A DNA stretch of 64,000 bases. Source: Bradyrhizobium sp. LHD-71. Lineage in GTDB: Bacteria; Pseudomonadota; Alphaproteobacteria; Rhizobiales; Xanthobacteraceae. Positions 7,184 through 17,977 of this stretch are shown piece by piece (the stretch's first letter is position 1; each line of letters begins with the position of its first letter). The stretch is taken from positions 88,151-152,150 of the forward strand of contig NZ_JAVIFX010000020.1 in NCBI RefSeq assembly GCF_031157255.1. Direction: 5' to 3'. The notes under the pieces were generated by a model. It was not told the origin of the DNA. It was given only the letters and a program-made list of their open reading frames with translations, and did no database searches. The translations under genes and the position numbers were made by a program.

Positions 7184-9708
7184 CGCCCGCGCCTGAGCTG
7201 CTGCCTGACAAATTCCTCCGCTGGTTCGCGGCGCGCGGATGGTCACCGCGCGAGCACCAGCTGGCATTGCTGCAGAAGGCGCGCGCACAGCGCTCGGCCT
7301 TGCTGATCGCGCCCACCGGCGCCGGCAAGACGCTCGCCGGCTTCCTGCCGACGCTCGTGGAGTTGAGTGGCGGAGCGAGTCGCACGGCCTCCACGGGACG
7401 CGGCGTCCAGCGTTCGACCGGCCTCCACACGCTCTACATTTCGCCGCTCAAGGCGCTTGCCGTCGACATCGCCCGCAACCTCGAACGTCCGGTCGCCGAG
7501 ATGCAGTTGCCGATCAAGGTCGAGACCCGCACCGGCGATACGCCGGTCTCGCGCCGGCAGCGGCAGCGGCGCTATCCGCCGGACATCCTGCTGACGACGC
7601 CGGAACAGCTGGCGCTGCTTCTGGCTTCGGCGGATGCGCCGTTCCTGTTCAAGTCGCTGAAGCGGATCGTGCTCGACGAACTGCATGCGCTCGTCACCTC
7701 CAAGCGCGGCGACCTGCTGTCGCTTGGGCTTGCGCGGCTGTTCAGGATGGCGCCGGACATCACCGCCATCGGCCTGTCGGCGACCGTCGCCGAGCCCGAG
7801 CAGCTGAGCCGCTTTCTCGTCCCCCAGACGCCGGGCGCAATCGCCAGCGCCGATCTCGTCGTCGCCACGGGCGGCGCAGCGCCGATTGTGGAGATGCTCG
7901 ACACGCGCGAACGCCTGCCATGGGCAGGACACTCCGCCCGGCACGCGCTCGGCGAAATCTACGACCTGATCAAGCGGCACAAGACCTCGCTGATGTTCGT
8001 GAACACGCGCAGCCAGGCCGAGATGCTGTTTCAGGAGCTGTGGGCGATGAACGACGATGGCCTTGCCATCGCCCTGCATCACGGCTCACTCGACGTCGCG
8101 CAGCGCCGCAAGGTCGAGGACGCCATGGCGGCCGGCCGCTTGCGTGGCGTTGTGTGCACCTCCTCGCTCGATCTCGGCATCGACTGGGGCGACATCGATC
8201 TCGTCATCAATGTCGGCGCGCCGAAAGGCGCATCGCGGCTGATGCAGCGGATCGGCCGCGCCAATCACCGGCTCGACGAGCCGTCGCGGGCGATCATGGT
8301 GCCGGCGAACCGCTTCGAGGTTTTGGAGTGTCGCGTCGCCATCGACGCGATCGCCGAGAATGCACAGGACACGCCGCCGCTCCGCACCGGCTCGCTCGAC
8401 GTGCTGGCGCAGCACGTGCTCGGCTGTGCCTGCGGCGAGCCTTTTCTCGCCGACGCGCTTTACGACGAGGTCCGCTCCGCCGCGCCCTACGCCGACCTGT
8501 CACGCAAGGACTTCGACGACGTGGTCGACTTCGTCGCGACCGGCGGCTATGCGCTGAAGTCCTATGAGCGCTTTGCCCGTATCCGGCAGGGGCCGGACGG
8601 CAAATGGCGGGTCACCAATCCGCGGGTGCGGCAGATGTACCGGCTCAATGTCGGCACCATCGTCGAGGAGCAGATGCTGAAGGTGCGACTGGTGCGGTCG
8701 CGGCGCGGCGGCGCGGGGTCGACCGGCGTCATCGCTCGCGGCGGGCGGGTGCTCGGTGAGATCGAGGAGTATTTCATCGAGGGACTGGTCGCGGGCGACA
8801 CTTTCGTGTTCGGCGGCGAGGTCGTGCGCTACGAGGCGCTGGCGAACGACGAGGTGTACGTCTCGCGCGCCAGCGACAAGGACGCCAAGGTGCCGTCCTA
8901 CGCAGGCGGCAAGTTTCCGCTGTCCACCTATCTCGCCGAGCGGGTGCGGCAGCTGCTTGCCGACAAGAGCGCCTGGAACGGCCTGCCGGAGCAGGTGCGT
9001 GAATGGCTGTCGATGCAGATCCTGCTGTCGCGCGTGCCGGGTCCGCGCGAACTGGTGGTCGAGACGTTTCCGCGCGGCGGGAAGACCTACCTCGTCTGCT
9101 ACCCGTTCGAGGGCCGGCTCGCGCACCAGACGCTCGGCATGCTGGTGACGCGGCGGCTGGAGCGCGCGCGTGCGCGGCCGCTCGGCTTCGTCGCCAACGA
9201 GTATGCGCTGGCGGTGTGGGCAGTCGGCGACCTCTCGGCGATGATCCGGCAAGGCAGGCTCGACCTGGCGCAACTGTTCGCACCCGACATGCTCGGCGAC
9301 GATCTCGAGGCCTGGCTCGCCGAATCGGCGCTGATGAAGCGCACCTTCCGAAACTGCGCGCTCATCTCAGGCCTCATTCCGCGCCGGTTCGCCGGCGAGG
9401 AAAAGTCGCGGCGGCAGATGCTGTTCTCGACCGACCTTGTCTACGACGTGCTGAGCAAGCATCAACCCGACCATGTGCTGCTGCGCGCGGCGCGTTCCGA
9501 TGCGGCGACCGGGCTGCTCGATATCCGCCGCTTGAGCGACATGCTGGCCCGCATCCACGGGCACATCATCCACAAGGACCTGGAGCGGGTGTCGCCGCTG
9601 GCGGTGCCCGTGCTGCTCGAAATCGGCGTGGAAACGGTTTACGGCGAGGCGTCCGACGAACTGCTGGCGGAAACCGCCGAAGAGCTCGTCAGGGAGGCGA
9701 TGGGTTAG
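7177..9708 (+). CDS. Ligase-associated DEXH-box DNA helicase (Lhr-like)
   Basis: An 843-residue superfamily 2 ATPase of the Lhr-core type, a 3'-5' translocase and helicase tied to this ligase cluster (TIGR04121-type). Walker A APTGAGKT is at 45-52, the DEXH box reads DELH at 167-170, motif III is SATV, and motif VI QRIGRANHR lies near 355. The rest is the Lhr winged-helix and C-terminal domain. The start is a GTG at 7177 inside the methyltransferase 3' end. Residues 62-85 (GGASRTASTGRGVQRSTG) are a low-complexity insert between motifs I and Ia. pdeM follows after 124 nt on the same strand. Confidence 0.94.
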   Translation: MLTPAPELLPDKFLRWFAARGWSPREHQLALLQKARAQRSALLIAPTGAGKTLAGFLPTLVELSGGASRTASTGRGVQRSTGLHTLYISPLKALAVDIARNLERPVAEMQLPIKVETRTGDTPVSRRQRQRRYPPDILLTTPEQLALLLASADAPFLFKSLKRIVLDELHALVTSKRGDLLSLGLARLFRMAPDITAIGLSATVAEPEQLSRFLVPQTPGAIASADLVVATGGAAPIVEMLDTRERLPWAGHSARHALGEIYDLIKRHKTSLMFVNTRSQAEMLFQELWAMNDDGLAIALHHGSLDVAQRRKVEDAMAAGRLRGVVCTSSLDLGIDWGDIDLVINVGAPKGASRLMQRIGRANHRLDEPSRAIMVPANRFEVLECRVAIDAIAENAQDTPPLRTGSLDVLAQHVLGCACGEPFLADALYDEVRSAAPYADLSRKDFDDVVDFVATGGYALKSYERFARIRQGPDGKWRVTNPRVRQMYRLNVGTIVEEQMLKVRLVRSRRGGAGSTGVIARGGRVLGEIEEYFIEGLVAGDTFVFGGEVVRYEALANDEVYVSRASDKDAKVPSYAGGKFPLSTYLAERVRQLLADKSAWNGLPEQVREWLSMQILLSRVPGPRELVVETFPRGGKTYLVCYPFEGRLAHQTLGMLVTRRLERARARPLGFVANEYALAVWAVGDLSAMIRQGRLDLAQLFAPDMLGDDLEAWLAESALMKRTFRNCALISGLIPRRFAGEEKSRRQMLFSTDLVYDVLSKHQPDHVLLRAARSDAATGLLDIRRLSDMLARIHGHIIHKDLERVSPLAVPVLLEIGVETVYGEASDELLAETAEELVREAMG

Positions 9709-9832
9709 TTCCATCGCGGTTTTCCGGTTCCTCCCCCTTTTTATGCGCGGATGGCTCCGTGTGCGCGGAGCACTTTTCCGTCGCGGCTTCGCGTGCGACA
9801 AGCGCCGAGACCGCAGGGGAAGGACCGATTCG

Positions 9833-10540
9833 ATGCACGCAAGACTGGCCACTGCTGACGAGAGCCGGTCTGCGGTTGCCTTACTCGATGTCGCCGGCGT
9901 GCAGTTTGTGGCCGATGCCTCGGGCGCGCTGTTCTGGGACGCCGAGCAGCTCTTGATCGTCTCCGACCTGCACCTGGAAAAGGGCTCCAGTTTCGCGACG
10001 CGCGGCATCCTGCTGCCGCCTTACGACACTGCGGCGACGCTCGCGCGGCTGACGACCGTGATCGCGCGCTATGATCCGCGCTGCGTCATCGCGCTCGGCG
10101 ACAGCTTCCATGACGCGAAGGCGCATGGGCGCCTTGCAGGCGCCGATCGCGACGCGATCGCCGCGATGCAGGCAGGGCGCGACTGGATCTGGATCGCCGG
10201 CAACCATGATCCGCTGCCGCCGGCAAGTCTGTCTGGATCGGTCGCCAGCGAAATCGCCATCGGGCCGATCTGCTTCCGGCACGAGCCGACCGGGGAAGCG
10301 GGCGAGATCGCCGGCCATCTGCATCCGAAGGCGCGGGTTGCGACCCGCGGCCGTTCGATCGAGCGGCGCTGCATTGCCTCTGACGGCGTGCGGGCGGTGA
10401 TGCCGTCATTTGGCGCCTACACCGGCGGGTTGAGCATCCGCGACCGCGCATTTGCGAAAATCTTTGCGACGCTTGCCTTCACCGTGCACCTGCTCGGCGA
10501 CAACCGGCTGCACGCTATGCCCGCCGCAAGGTGTTGCTAG
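9833..10540 (+). CDS. pdeM: Ligase-associated damage response endonuclease PdeM
   Basis: A 235-residue calcineurin-like metallophosphoesterase, the MPE member of the ligase-associated repair set (TIGR04123-type). Metal-binding motifs appear in order: SDLHLEKG (44-51), ALGDSFHD (87-94), AGNHDP (122-127) and GHLHPKA (161-167). I start at the ATG at 9833, which has a GGGGAAGGA Shine-Dalgarno; the open frame extends to 9743 but that part is not family-like. It converges on the TIGR02186 gene with a 12-nt gap. Expected activity is phosphodiesterase on DNA ends or small substrates. Confidence 0.92.
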   Translation: MHARLATADESRSAVALLDVAGVQFVADASGALFWDAEQLLIVSDLHLEKGSSFATRGILLPPYDTAATLARLTTVIARYDPRCVIALGDSFHDAKAHGRLAGADRDAIAAMQAGRDWIWIAGNHDPLPPASLSGSVASEIAIGPICFRHEPTGEAGEIAGHLHPKARVATRGRSIERRCIASDGVRAVMPSFGAYTGGLSIRDRAFAKIFATLAFTVHLLGDNRLHAMPAARCC

Positions 10541-10552
10541 CGGTCGTCTCGA

Positions 10553-11335
10553 TCAATCCTTCCGGAAGATCACCGACGCGAGCCAGCCAGTGGCCATCGC
10601 CATCAGCGCCGTCGCCAGTCCGTACAACAGGCCGTTGCGGCGCGCCGCGTCGGCGACAAACTGTTCGAATCCGACCTTGACGATTTCGAATGCGGTTTGC
10701 GTGCGGGTGATCAATGCGCCGTCCGCAAACAGCTTGATGTCGATGTCGTAAGTGCCGGTCGGCACTTCGGGAGGCAACGGAATGCCGGTGCGGAACAGCG
10801 TCGGCGTCAGGAAGGTCACCGCATTCGATGCCTCGCGATAGAGGCCGTGCTGCAGGCGCAGGCGGATGAACGCGGCGCGGAACGGATCGCCCGGCACGAC
10901 GTCCGCGAAATCGCCGGAAGCTACCCGCTGGGTCAGGATGATGTTGTTCAGCCCGAGCTGCTGCCGGCGCTGGAGCTCGGCGGAGGCAATCGTATTAATC
11001 GGCCGGTTGGAGAACACGGCCAGATAGCTCGGGACGTTAATGAACTCGCGCGAGTCGGCGTTGATCCAGATGCCAAGCCGCTTTTCCTTGCGTCGCGTCA
11101 CCATGGTAGCCCGGGGCCCGGAGACGGTGACGACGAGGTCGTAGCTGCGATTCGGCGGCGTGTCCGCGTCGCGTTCGATCGAGCCGAACAGCACCAGCTC
11201 CTCGCCGGAGTAGTCGGGAGTGATGGTCACGCGATGGTTGGATACGGACGCGATCAACCGCTCCGCGCGGGCTTCCATGACCGGTGCGCCGGTCAGCAGG
11301 AAGGCCATGAAGGCGATCGCGACCAGGCCCTTCAT
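10553..11335 (-). CDS. TIGR02186 family membrane-anchored protein
   Basis: A 260-residue exported protein with an N-terminal signal sequence (residues 1-24, ending MEARA), a beta-rich periplasmic part, and a C-terminal transmembrane helix (about 233-256). I recognise it as TIGR02186, conserved in alphaproteobacteria next to TauE/SafE permeases. Its start overlaps the TauE stop by 4 nt (11332-11335), so the two are translationally coupled and probably act together at the inner membrane. The biochemical role is unknown. Confidence 0.85.
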   Translation of the reverse strand: MKGLVAIAFMAFLLTGAPVMEARAERLIASVSNHRVTITPDYSGEELVLFGSIERDADTPPNRSYDLVVTVSGPRATMVTRRKEKRLGIWINADSREFINVPSYLAVFSNRPINTIASAELQRRQQLGLNNIILTQRVASGDFADVVPGDPFRAAFIRLRLQHGLYREASNAVTFLTPTLFRTGIPLPPEVPTGTYDIDIKLFADGALITRTQTAFEIVKVGFEQFVADAARRNGLLYGLATALMAMATGWLASVIFRKD

Positions 11336-12258
11336 GCGCCCGGCTCCAGCGCCCGGATCGTGAAGAGTTCTGTGGGGCGAATGGTGAGCTCAACCGCGAA
11401 ACGGACGCCGACCGCAAGGATCAGCAGCCCGAGCAGCAGGCGCAGCTGTTCAGAGGAGATGCGCTGGCCGGCGCGGGCGCCGAACTGCGCGCCGATCACG
11501 CCGCCGACCATCAGGATCAGCGCCAGCACGGCGTCAACCAGGTGATTGGTGACGGCGTGCAGCAGCGTGGCGAAGGTCATCGTTACCAGCGTCAGCACCA
11601 TCGAGGTGCCGATCACCGTGCTGGTGGGCACCCGCAGCACATAGATCAGCAGCGGCACCAGGATGAAGCCGCCGCCGATGCCCAGCACCGCTCCGACGAA
11701 TCCGATGAAAATGCCGATGGCAATGACCGGGAAGATCGAGAGATAGATCTTCGATTTCTTGAAGCGCAGCTTCAGCGGCAGGCCATGCACCCAGTTGTGG
11801 GCGCCGGGCCGCCGCAACGTCGGCTGCTCGCCGCGACGGGCGCGGACGAACGCGCCGATGCTTTCCCACAGCATCGCGCCGCCGACGCCCGAGAGCAGCA
11901 CCACATAGGAGAGGGCGATGGTCAGGTCGAGCTGCCCGTAGGAGCGCAAAAGGGTGAACAGCGAGACGCCCGCGATCGTTCCGAGCATGCCGCCGATCAG
12001 CAGCACAAGCGCCAGCGCCGGATCGATCGCCCGCCGCCGCCAGTAGGACAGTGCGCCCGAGAACGATGAAGCGGCGATATGGCCTGCGACCGAGGCCACG
12101 GCGACGGCCGGCGAGATGCCGATGAAGATCAGGAGCGGCGTCAACAGGAAGCCGCCGCCGATGCCGAACATGCCGGAGACGAATCCGACCGCCATCCCCA
12201 TCGCGAGAATGAGGAAGATGTTCACCGGAATGTCGGCGATCGGCAAGAAGATCTGCAC
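11332..12258 (-). CDS. Sulfite exporter TauE/SafE family permease
   Basis: A 308-residue inner-membrane protein of the TauE/SafE family, proposed to move sulfite or other small anions across the membrane. It shows the family's internal duplication: GMFGIGGGFLLTPLLIFIGISPAVAVASV near 30-60 and GAVLGIGGGFILVPLLIYVLRVPTSTVIGTSM near 190-220. About eight hydrophobic helices are visible. It is first of a two-gene unit with the TIGR02186 protein. The substrate cannot be read from sequence. Confidence 0.9.
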   Translation of the reverse strand: MQIFLPIADIPVNIFLILAMGMAVGFVSGMFGIGGGFLLTPLLIFIGISPAVAVASVAGHIAASSFSGALSYWRRRAIDPALALVLLIGGMLGTIAGVSLFTLLRSYGQLDLTIALSYVVLLSGVGGAMLWESIGAFVRARRGEQPTLRRPGAHNWVHGLPLKLRFKKSKIYLSIFPVIAIGIFIGFVGAVLGIGGGFILVPLLIYVLRVPTSTVIGTSMVLTLVTMTFATLLHAVTNHLVDAVLALILMVGGVIGAQFGARAGQRISSEQLRLLLGLLILAVGVRFAVELTIRPTELFTIRALEPGA

Positions 12259-12437
12259 GGGTGTCCGTTCGGCTTGATGGGTCTTAATTACGGCTTAGGC
12301 TCAAGCCCGTGCCGATCTTTGCTTACCCAAATCGATCGCCGGAGGCGACACCGAATCTTCGCGATCTTCACGAAAACAAGGCGCCGCGCCCATGTCCGGC
12401 CGCGGCGCGTGTTAACTTTTCGACTTTTGCGAGTGGT

Positions 12438-12605
12438 CTAGTGTCGTGGATCAGAAATTCGCACCATCGTTGCCGCGAGTGCATCGTGCGAATTTCTGCC
12501 CCATAAACGACACTAGAATCATAAACTTGCTAGTGTCCTGATCGAATCCGAAGTTCGCTCTGAGCTCGCTGCAAAGTATGGCGAACGTCGGATCAGGGAC
12601 ACTAG
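12438..12605. repeat. Composite double-hairpin palindromic repeat (copy 1)
   Basis: Two hairpins sharing the same termini, separated by a 13-nt spacer (12517-12529). Hairpin A (12438-12516) has outer arms CTAGTGTCGT/ACGACACTAG and inner arms CAGAAATTCGCAC (12452-12464) and its exact complement (12486-12498). Hairpin B (12530-12605) has outer arms CTAGTGTCC/GGACACTAG and inner arms TCCGAAGTTCGC (12547-12558) and GCGAACGTCGGA (12581-12592), with one mismatch. An inverted copy lies at 63882-64000. The matching CTAGTGTC ends suggest a MITE or REP-like mobile palindrome. The end of hairpin B supplies the stop codon of the PodJ-like gene. The remainder of the 12259-12601 gap shows nothing else. Confidence 0.9.
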
Positions 12606-15600
12606 CGCGCGGATGCGCTTTTGCCTGGCGACTTCGCGGGGCGTTTGGCGGGCGCCGCCGGTGCAGCGTCCCAGCCGCCGTTCGGGGCTGTCACGCTGAT
12701 CGCGTCGTTCGGCTGTCGCTCCGGCGTGAAGGTCTGGATGGCGAGCTTGGCGGCGGCAAGCGATTGCGGGTCGAGGCGCTTGGCGACATCGTCGCGCTTG
12801 CGGGCGGCATCGGCGTCGCCCTGGGATGCGGCGAGGCTGAACCACTTGAACGACTCGGCGAGGTTCTGCTCCAGGCCGATGCCGCGGGCGTACAGGATGC
12901 CGAGATTGTACTGGCTGTCGGCGACGCCGCGCTCGGCCGCCTTCTTGAACCAATCGGCCGCGGCCTTGTAGTTCGGGCCCTTGCCGCCGCCGTCCGCGTC
13001 GAGCACGGCCAGATTGTGCATGGCCTTGGCATTGCCGCGCTCGGCCGCCTGCACGTAGTAGCGGCGGGCAGCGTCGGCGTCCTTCTTGGTGCCGAGGCCC
13101 TTTTCCAGCAAGGTGCCGAAGCGGAACATCGCCGGCACGACGCCTTTGTCGGCCGCGCGCCCGTACCACTTGATCGCTTCCTCGTAATTCACCTCCGTGC
13201 CGCGCCCCTCGGCGAAACGCGCGCCGACTTCGTAGGCGGCAGCCGGGTCGCCGGCCAGTGCCGCGGCGCGCAACTGCGGGCCCGCGACCGCGTCCGGAAG
13301 CTTGTCGTCGAGCGCGACGGCTGCGACCTCGCCCGCATGGCTCCGCAGTCCCGTCGTGCTGGACGCGCTCGTTGGCGACGCGACCGAGCCGGTGACGTCC
13401 GCCGTCCTGTCCGCGGCAGTCTCGCTGGTGGGCGCCGGCGTTGGAGCGACGGGGGCGACGAACGAATGACGCTCAACGGCGGTGGGCGATGTGAGCAGCG
13501 GCTCGGACGCTGGCGCTTCCGCCTTCGGGGGCAGCGCCGGCTCGACCGGCGGTGGCGCGGTCGAGCTCGGTGCCGCCGTTTTCTCGATCGCCTGGGCAGG
13601 CGCGCCGTTCATGTTGTCGAGAAACATGAGCGTCACCTTGAATGCGCCGATGACGATCATGACGACGCCGAAGCCGACCAGGATCGACCGGATGCGGGAG
13701 GCCTTGGCAGACGCCTCGCCGGCGGCCGCGACCTTGGCGGTCGCCTTCGCGGCGGCGCTCCTGGCGGCCTCGGTGAGCGCACTGACGCGGCTGGGCTTCT
13801 CGTGGGCCGAGGCGGCGGCCGCCTGTGCTGCCCGACGGGCCGCGGCGATGAAGGTCTCGGTCTGTGGAACGCCGTTCTCATGCAGGCCAATGTCGGTTGC
13901 GGCATTGGCGTCTGCGCGATTGCGGGCTCCACCGGGCTCCAGCGGGAAGTCCGGAGGGAGGTTCGGATCGATTGGCGTACGTTGCGCGGGCTGCTGCCAG
14001 GCGGGCGCGGCTGCCGGACGTTCATCGCGATAAAGCGCCGACGGCGGAGCAGGGGGAGTCCGCGCCTCGCTCGTCAGCGGCAGCACTGGGTTCGGCAGCT
14101 CCGGCCGGATCTCGGCGGCAGCCATCGGAGATAAATGCGGCTGCCGGCCCGCGGCAGGCTCCGATTGCACGCCGCGCAGGTCGGTCTCGATCATCGCAAG
14201 GCGATCGACCACGTGGCTCAGCGTCGAATGCATCGCTTCCAGCGTATCCTGCGTCCGCCGCTCGGTCGCCGATTGGCTGTGGCGCACGTCGGAGAGCTCG
14301 CGCTTGATCGTATCGACGATGCCGAGTGTGTCGCCGTCACCCGTCGGGGCAAAGCTCACCCGCTGATGTTCGAGCTGCCGCAGGATGTCGGACAGGCCTT
14401 CCTCGATGCGGCCGAGATTGCCTTGCGAGGGGACTTGCGAGCTTTCGAGGCGTTCGAGCAGATAGGCGATGCGCTGCTCGATATGGGCCATCGCCCCCGA
14501 GCTGTCGCCGCCCACCGAGATCCGGTCGATGCGCTCCGACAACGCATGGATCGCGCTTTCGAGCTGACTGGATTCGGATGCAGGAGCAACCGGCCGGCCT
14601 TCCATCGCTGCAGTCAGCAGGGCGATGCGCTGCTCCAGCGCGGCCAGCATGTCGTGGCCGCCGCTCTGCGCGAGATGGTCGACCTTCTCGCCGAGCGCGC
14701 GAATGTGGTCGCTCAGATGCGTGATGGCGTCGTTGGAGGCCACATTGGCCGCGATATTGCGCAGCGCGGCGATTGCGTCCTCAAGCTGCTGGACGATATT
14801 GGAATCCGGGTTGGCGCGGACCAGCACGTCGATCTTGTTGGATAGATTCTGTATGGCGCTGTCGTAGCCTTGAAGCTGCTCCGCCGGCGTCAGCGTGCGC
14901 ACCGCGCCGTAGATTTCGCTCAACGCGCGCTCGATGCTGCCCAGCGTTTCCTGGTCGCCGACATTGTCGCGGCTGCGTTCGATCTTCTGGCCCAGCGCGC
15001 GAATTTCGTTTTCAAGCGACTCGATCGCCTGACGCGGCAGCGCCTCGGTGAGCGAGTGGCGGATTTCGGCCAACTCCTCGCGGAACGCCGCGATCGACTG
15101 ATCGAGATGGTCCGGGCGACGCAGCGCCTCCATCTGGCTTGTGAGGTGGCTGAGCTGCCGCTCAATGTTCGAAAGGTCGACCGCGGGTGCCAGCGGCGGC
15201 GCCGGCGCGTGCATGAACGGGTTCGGCGCGGGCATGGGGGAGGCGGTGCCGTTCAGCGACTGCCGGCGCGCGGTGATCTCGGCGATCGCCGTGTCGAGGC
15301 TCGGGCTGAGCGGCGGGGAGGCGTGATAGCCAGCGCTCTGACGGATTTCCGCGGCCGCACGTTCGACGTCATAGCCTGGTGCGGCATAGCCCTGCGAAGG
15401 GTAGCCTTGCGGCGGCTGGCCCTGCGGCATGTAGCCTTCCGCCGGAGGTCGAGCCGGCCGGGAGGATTGCGTCAGGTTGCTCAGCCGCATGTCGAGGCGG
15501 GAGATCGCGTCGTTGAGCTGACTGGCGAGCCCGGTCGGCGTCGGAGCGGTCGTCATGCCCGCGCGACGCTGCGACATCTGGTTGATCTGCCGCGTAATCC

Positions 15601-15865
15601 CATCGAGCCGCTGGTGAATTTCCGCGAGGCTGTCGGCGGTTTGTCCGGGCATCGGCGGGGCCGCATAAGACGGCTGGACCGGCGGTGGAGCGGGCTGCTG
15701 CGCAGGCGCTGGCTGGACGACTTTCGTGTTCAGCCACTGGCCAAGCGACATGCCGGCGGGCCGGGCCGGACCGGCTGACGCCTCTGCACTTCCATTGGAA
15801 GGTCCGCTCGAAGGTCCGCGCGATTTCATGCCTGATCCGATGTCCGATGCGATTGCGTCATGCAT
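12602..15865 (-). CDS. PodJ-like polarity protein with Sel1 repeats
   Basis: A 1087-residue protein built like Caulobacter PodJ. It has a short N-terminal motif (GMSLGQWLNTKV), a long Pro-rich and coiled-coil cytoplasmic region (about 50-600), an Ala/Lys-rich linker, one transmembrane helix near 725-747 (ILVGFGVVMIVIGAF), a Pro/Thr-rich linker, and four or so Sel1/TPR-type repeats near 870-1020 (for example AIKWYGRAADKGVVPAMFRFG). PodJ organises a cell pole. The ATG at 15865 has a GAGG Shine-Dalgarno; the ATG at 15829 (MKSRG) is the family-like alternative. The TAG stop (12602-12604) lies inside the CTAG terminus of the flanking repeat. Confidence 0.8.
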   Translation of the reverse strand: MHDAIASDIGSGMKSRGPSSGPSNGSAEASAGPARPAGMSLGQWLNTKVVQPAPAQQPAPPPVQPSYAAPPMPGQTADSLAEIHQRLDGITRQINQMSQRRAGMTTAPTPTGLASQLNDAISRLDMRLSNLTQSSRPARPPAEGYMPQGQPPQGYPSQGYAAPGYDVERAAAEIRQSAGYHASPPLSPSLDTAIAEITARRQSLNGTASPMPAPNPFMHAPAPPLAPAVDLSNIERQLSHLTSQMEALRRPDHLDQSIAAFREELAEIRHSLTEALPRQAIESLENEIRALGQKIERSRDNVGDQETLGSIERALSEIYGAVRTLTPAEQLQGYDSAIQNLSNKIDVLVRANPDSNIVQQLEDAIAALRNIAANVASNDAITHLSDHIRALGEKVDHLAQSGGHDMLAALEQRIALLTAAMEGRPVAPASESSQLESAIHALSERIDRISVGGDSSGAMAHIEQRIAYLLERLESSQVPSQGNLGRIEEGLSDILRQLEHQRVSFAPTGDGDTLGIVDTIKRELSDVRHSQSATERRTQDTLEAMHSTLSHVVDRLAMIETDLRGVQSEPAAGRQPHLSPMAAAEIRPELPNPVLPLTSEARTPPAPPSALYRDERPAAAPAWQQPAQRTPIDPNLPPDFPLEPGGARNRADANAATDIGLHENGVPQTETFIAAARRAAQAAAASAHEKPSRVSALTEAARSAAAKATAKVAAAGEASAKASRIRSILVGFGVVMIVIGAFKVTLMFLDNMNGAPAQAIEKTAAPSSTAPPPVEPALPPKAEAPASEPLLTSPTAVERHSFVAPVAPTPAPTSETAADRTADVTGSVASPTSASSTTGLRSHAGEVAAVALDDKLPDAVAGPQLRAAALAGDPAAAYEVGARFAEGRGTEVNYEEAIKWYGRAADKGVVPAMFRFGTLLEKGLGTKKDADAARRYYVQAAERGNAKAMHNLAVLDADGGGKGPNYKAAADWFKKAAERGVADSQYNLGILYARGIGLEQNLAESFKWFSLAASQGDADAARKRDDVAKRLDPQSLAAAKLAIQTFTPERQPNDAISVTAPNGGWDAAPAAPAKRPAKSPGKSASAR

Positions 15866-16183
15866 CGCGCCTCAAGCCCCGCCCGCGCCTCCTTGAACAA
15901 CCAAGCAAATTTGTGCGACAGCGGGCTGCTTTCACCACCGACTTTTCAGTGTTACGGTAAATAACTGGTTAAGAATTGTGGACGCCGGGGCCTCAAATGA
16001 TTGGCGGGCCTCGCCCTTCCTCAACGTACGTGTCCGGGAGGTCACGCGCGCCGCTTTCACATGACATGTCGGCCGTCATAAAAAGCGAGCTCGCTTGTCG
16101 ACGAAAGTTCTTTCAAAGTCGATTGCTGCGCAGCAAAATTGCCCCTAGTTAGACGACGGAATCGACCCCGCCGGGAGACCGTG
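15866..16183. promoter_or_regulatory. Promoter region of the beta-oxidation operon with palindromes
   Basis: No gene is seen in these 318 bases. Three palindromes lie close to the first gene: GACATGTC (16063-16070), AAGCGAGCTCGCTT (16083-16096) and TTGCTGCGCAGCAA (16123-16136), the last two being perfect 14-mers. They are plausible operators for the operon that starts at 16184. The CTGC/GCAG core of the last resembles sites described for PhaR-type regulators, which is only a suggestion. No confident -35/-10 pair was identified. Confidence 0.45.
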
Positions 16184-17974
<1,791 letters not shown>

Positions 17975-17977
17975 GCC

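Noticed and set aside
5120..7288. 722-codon version of the exonuclease frame reaching 7288
   Set aside because: The upstream 375 codons are antisense to the methyltransferase and helicase start; homology-like sequence begins only at MRPQDILVP.
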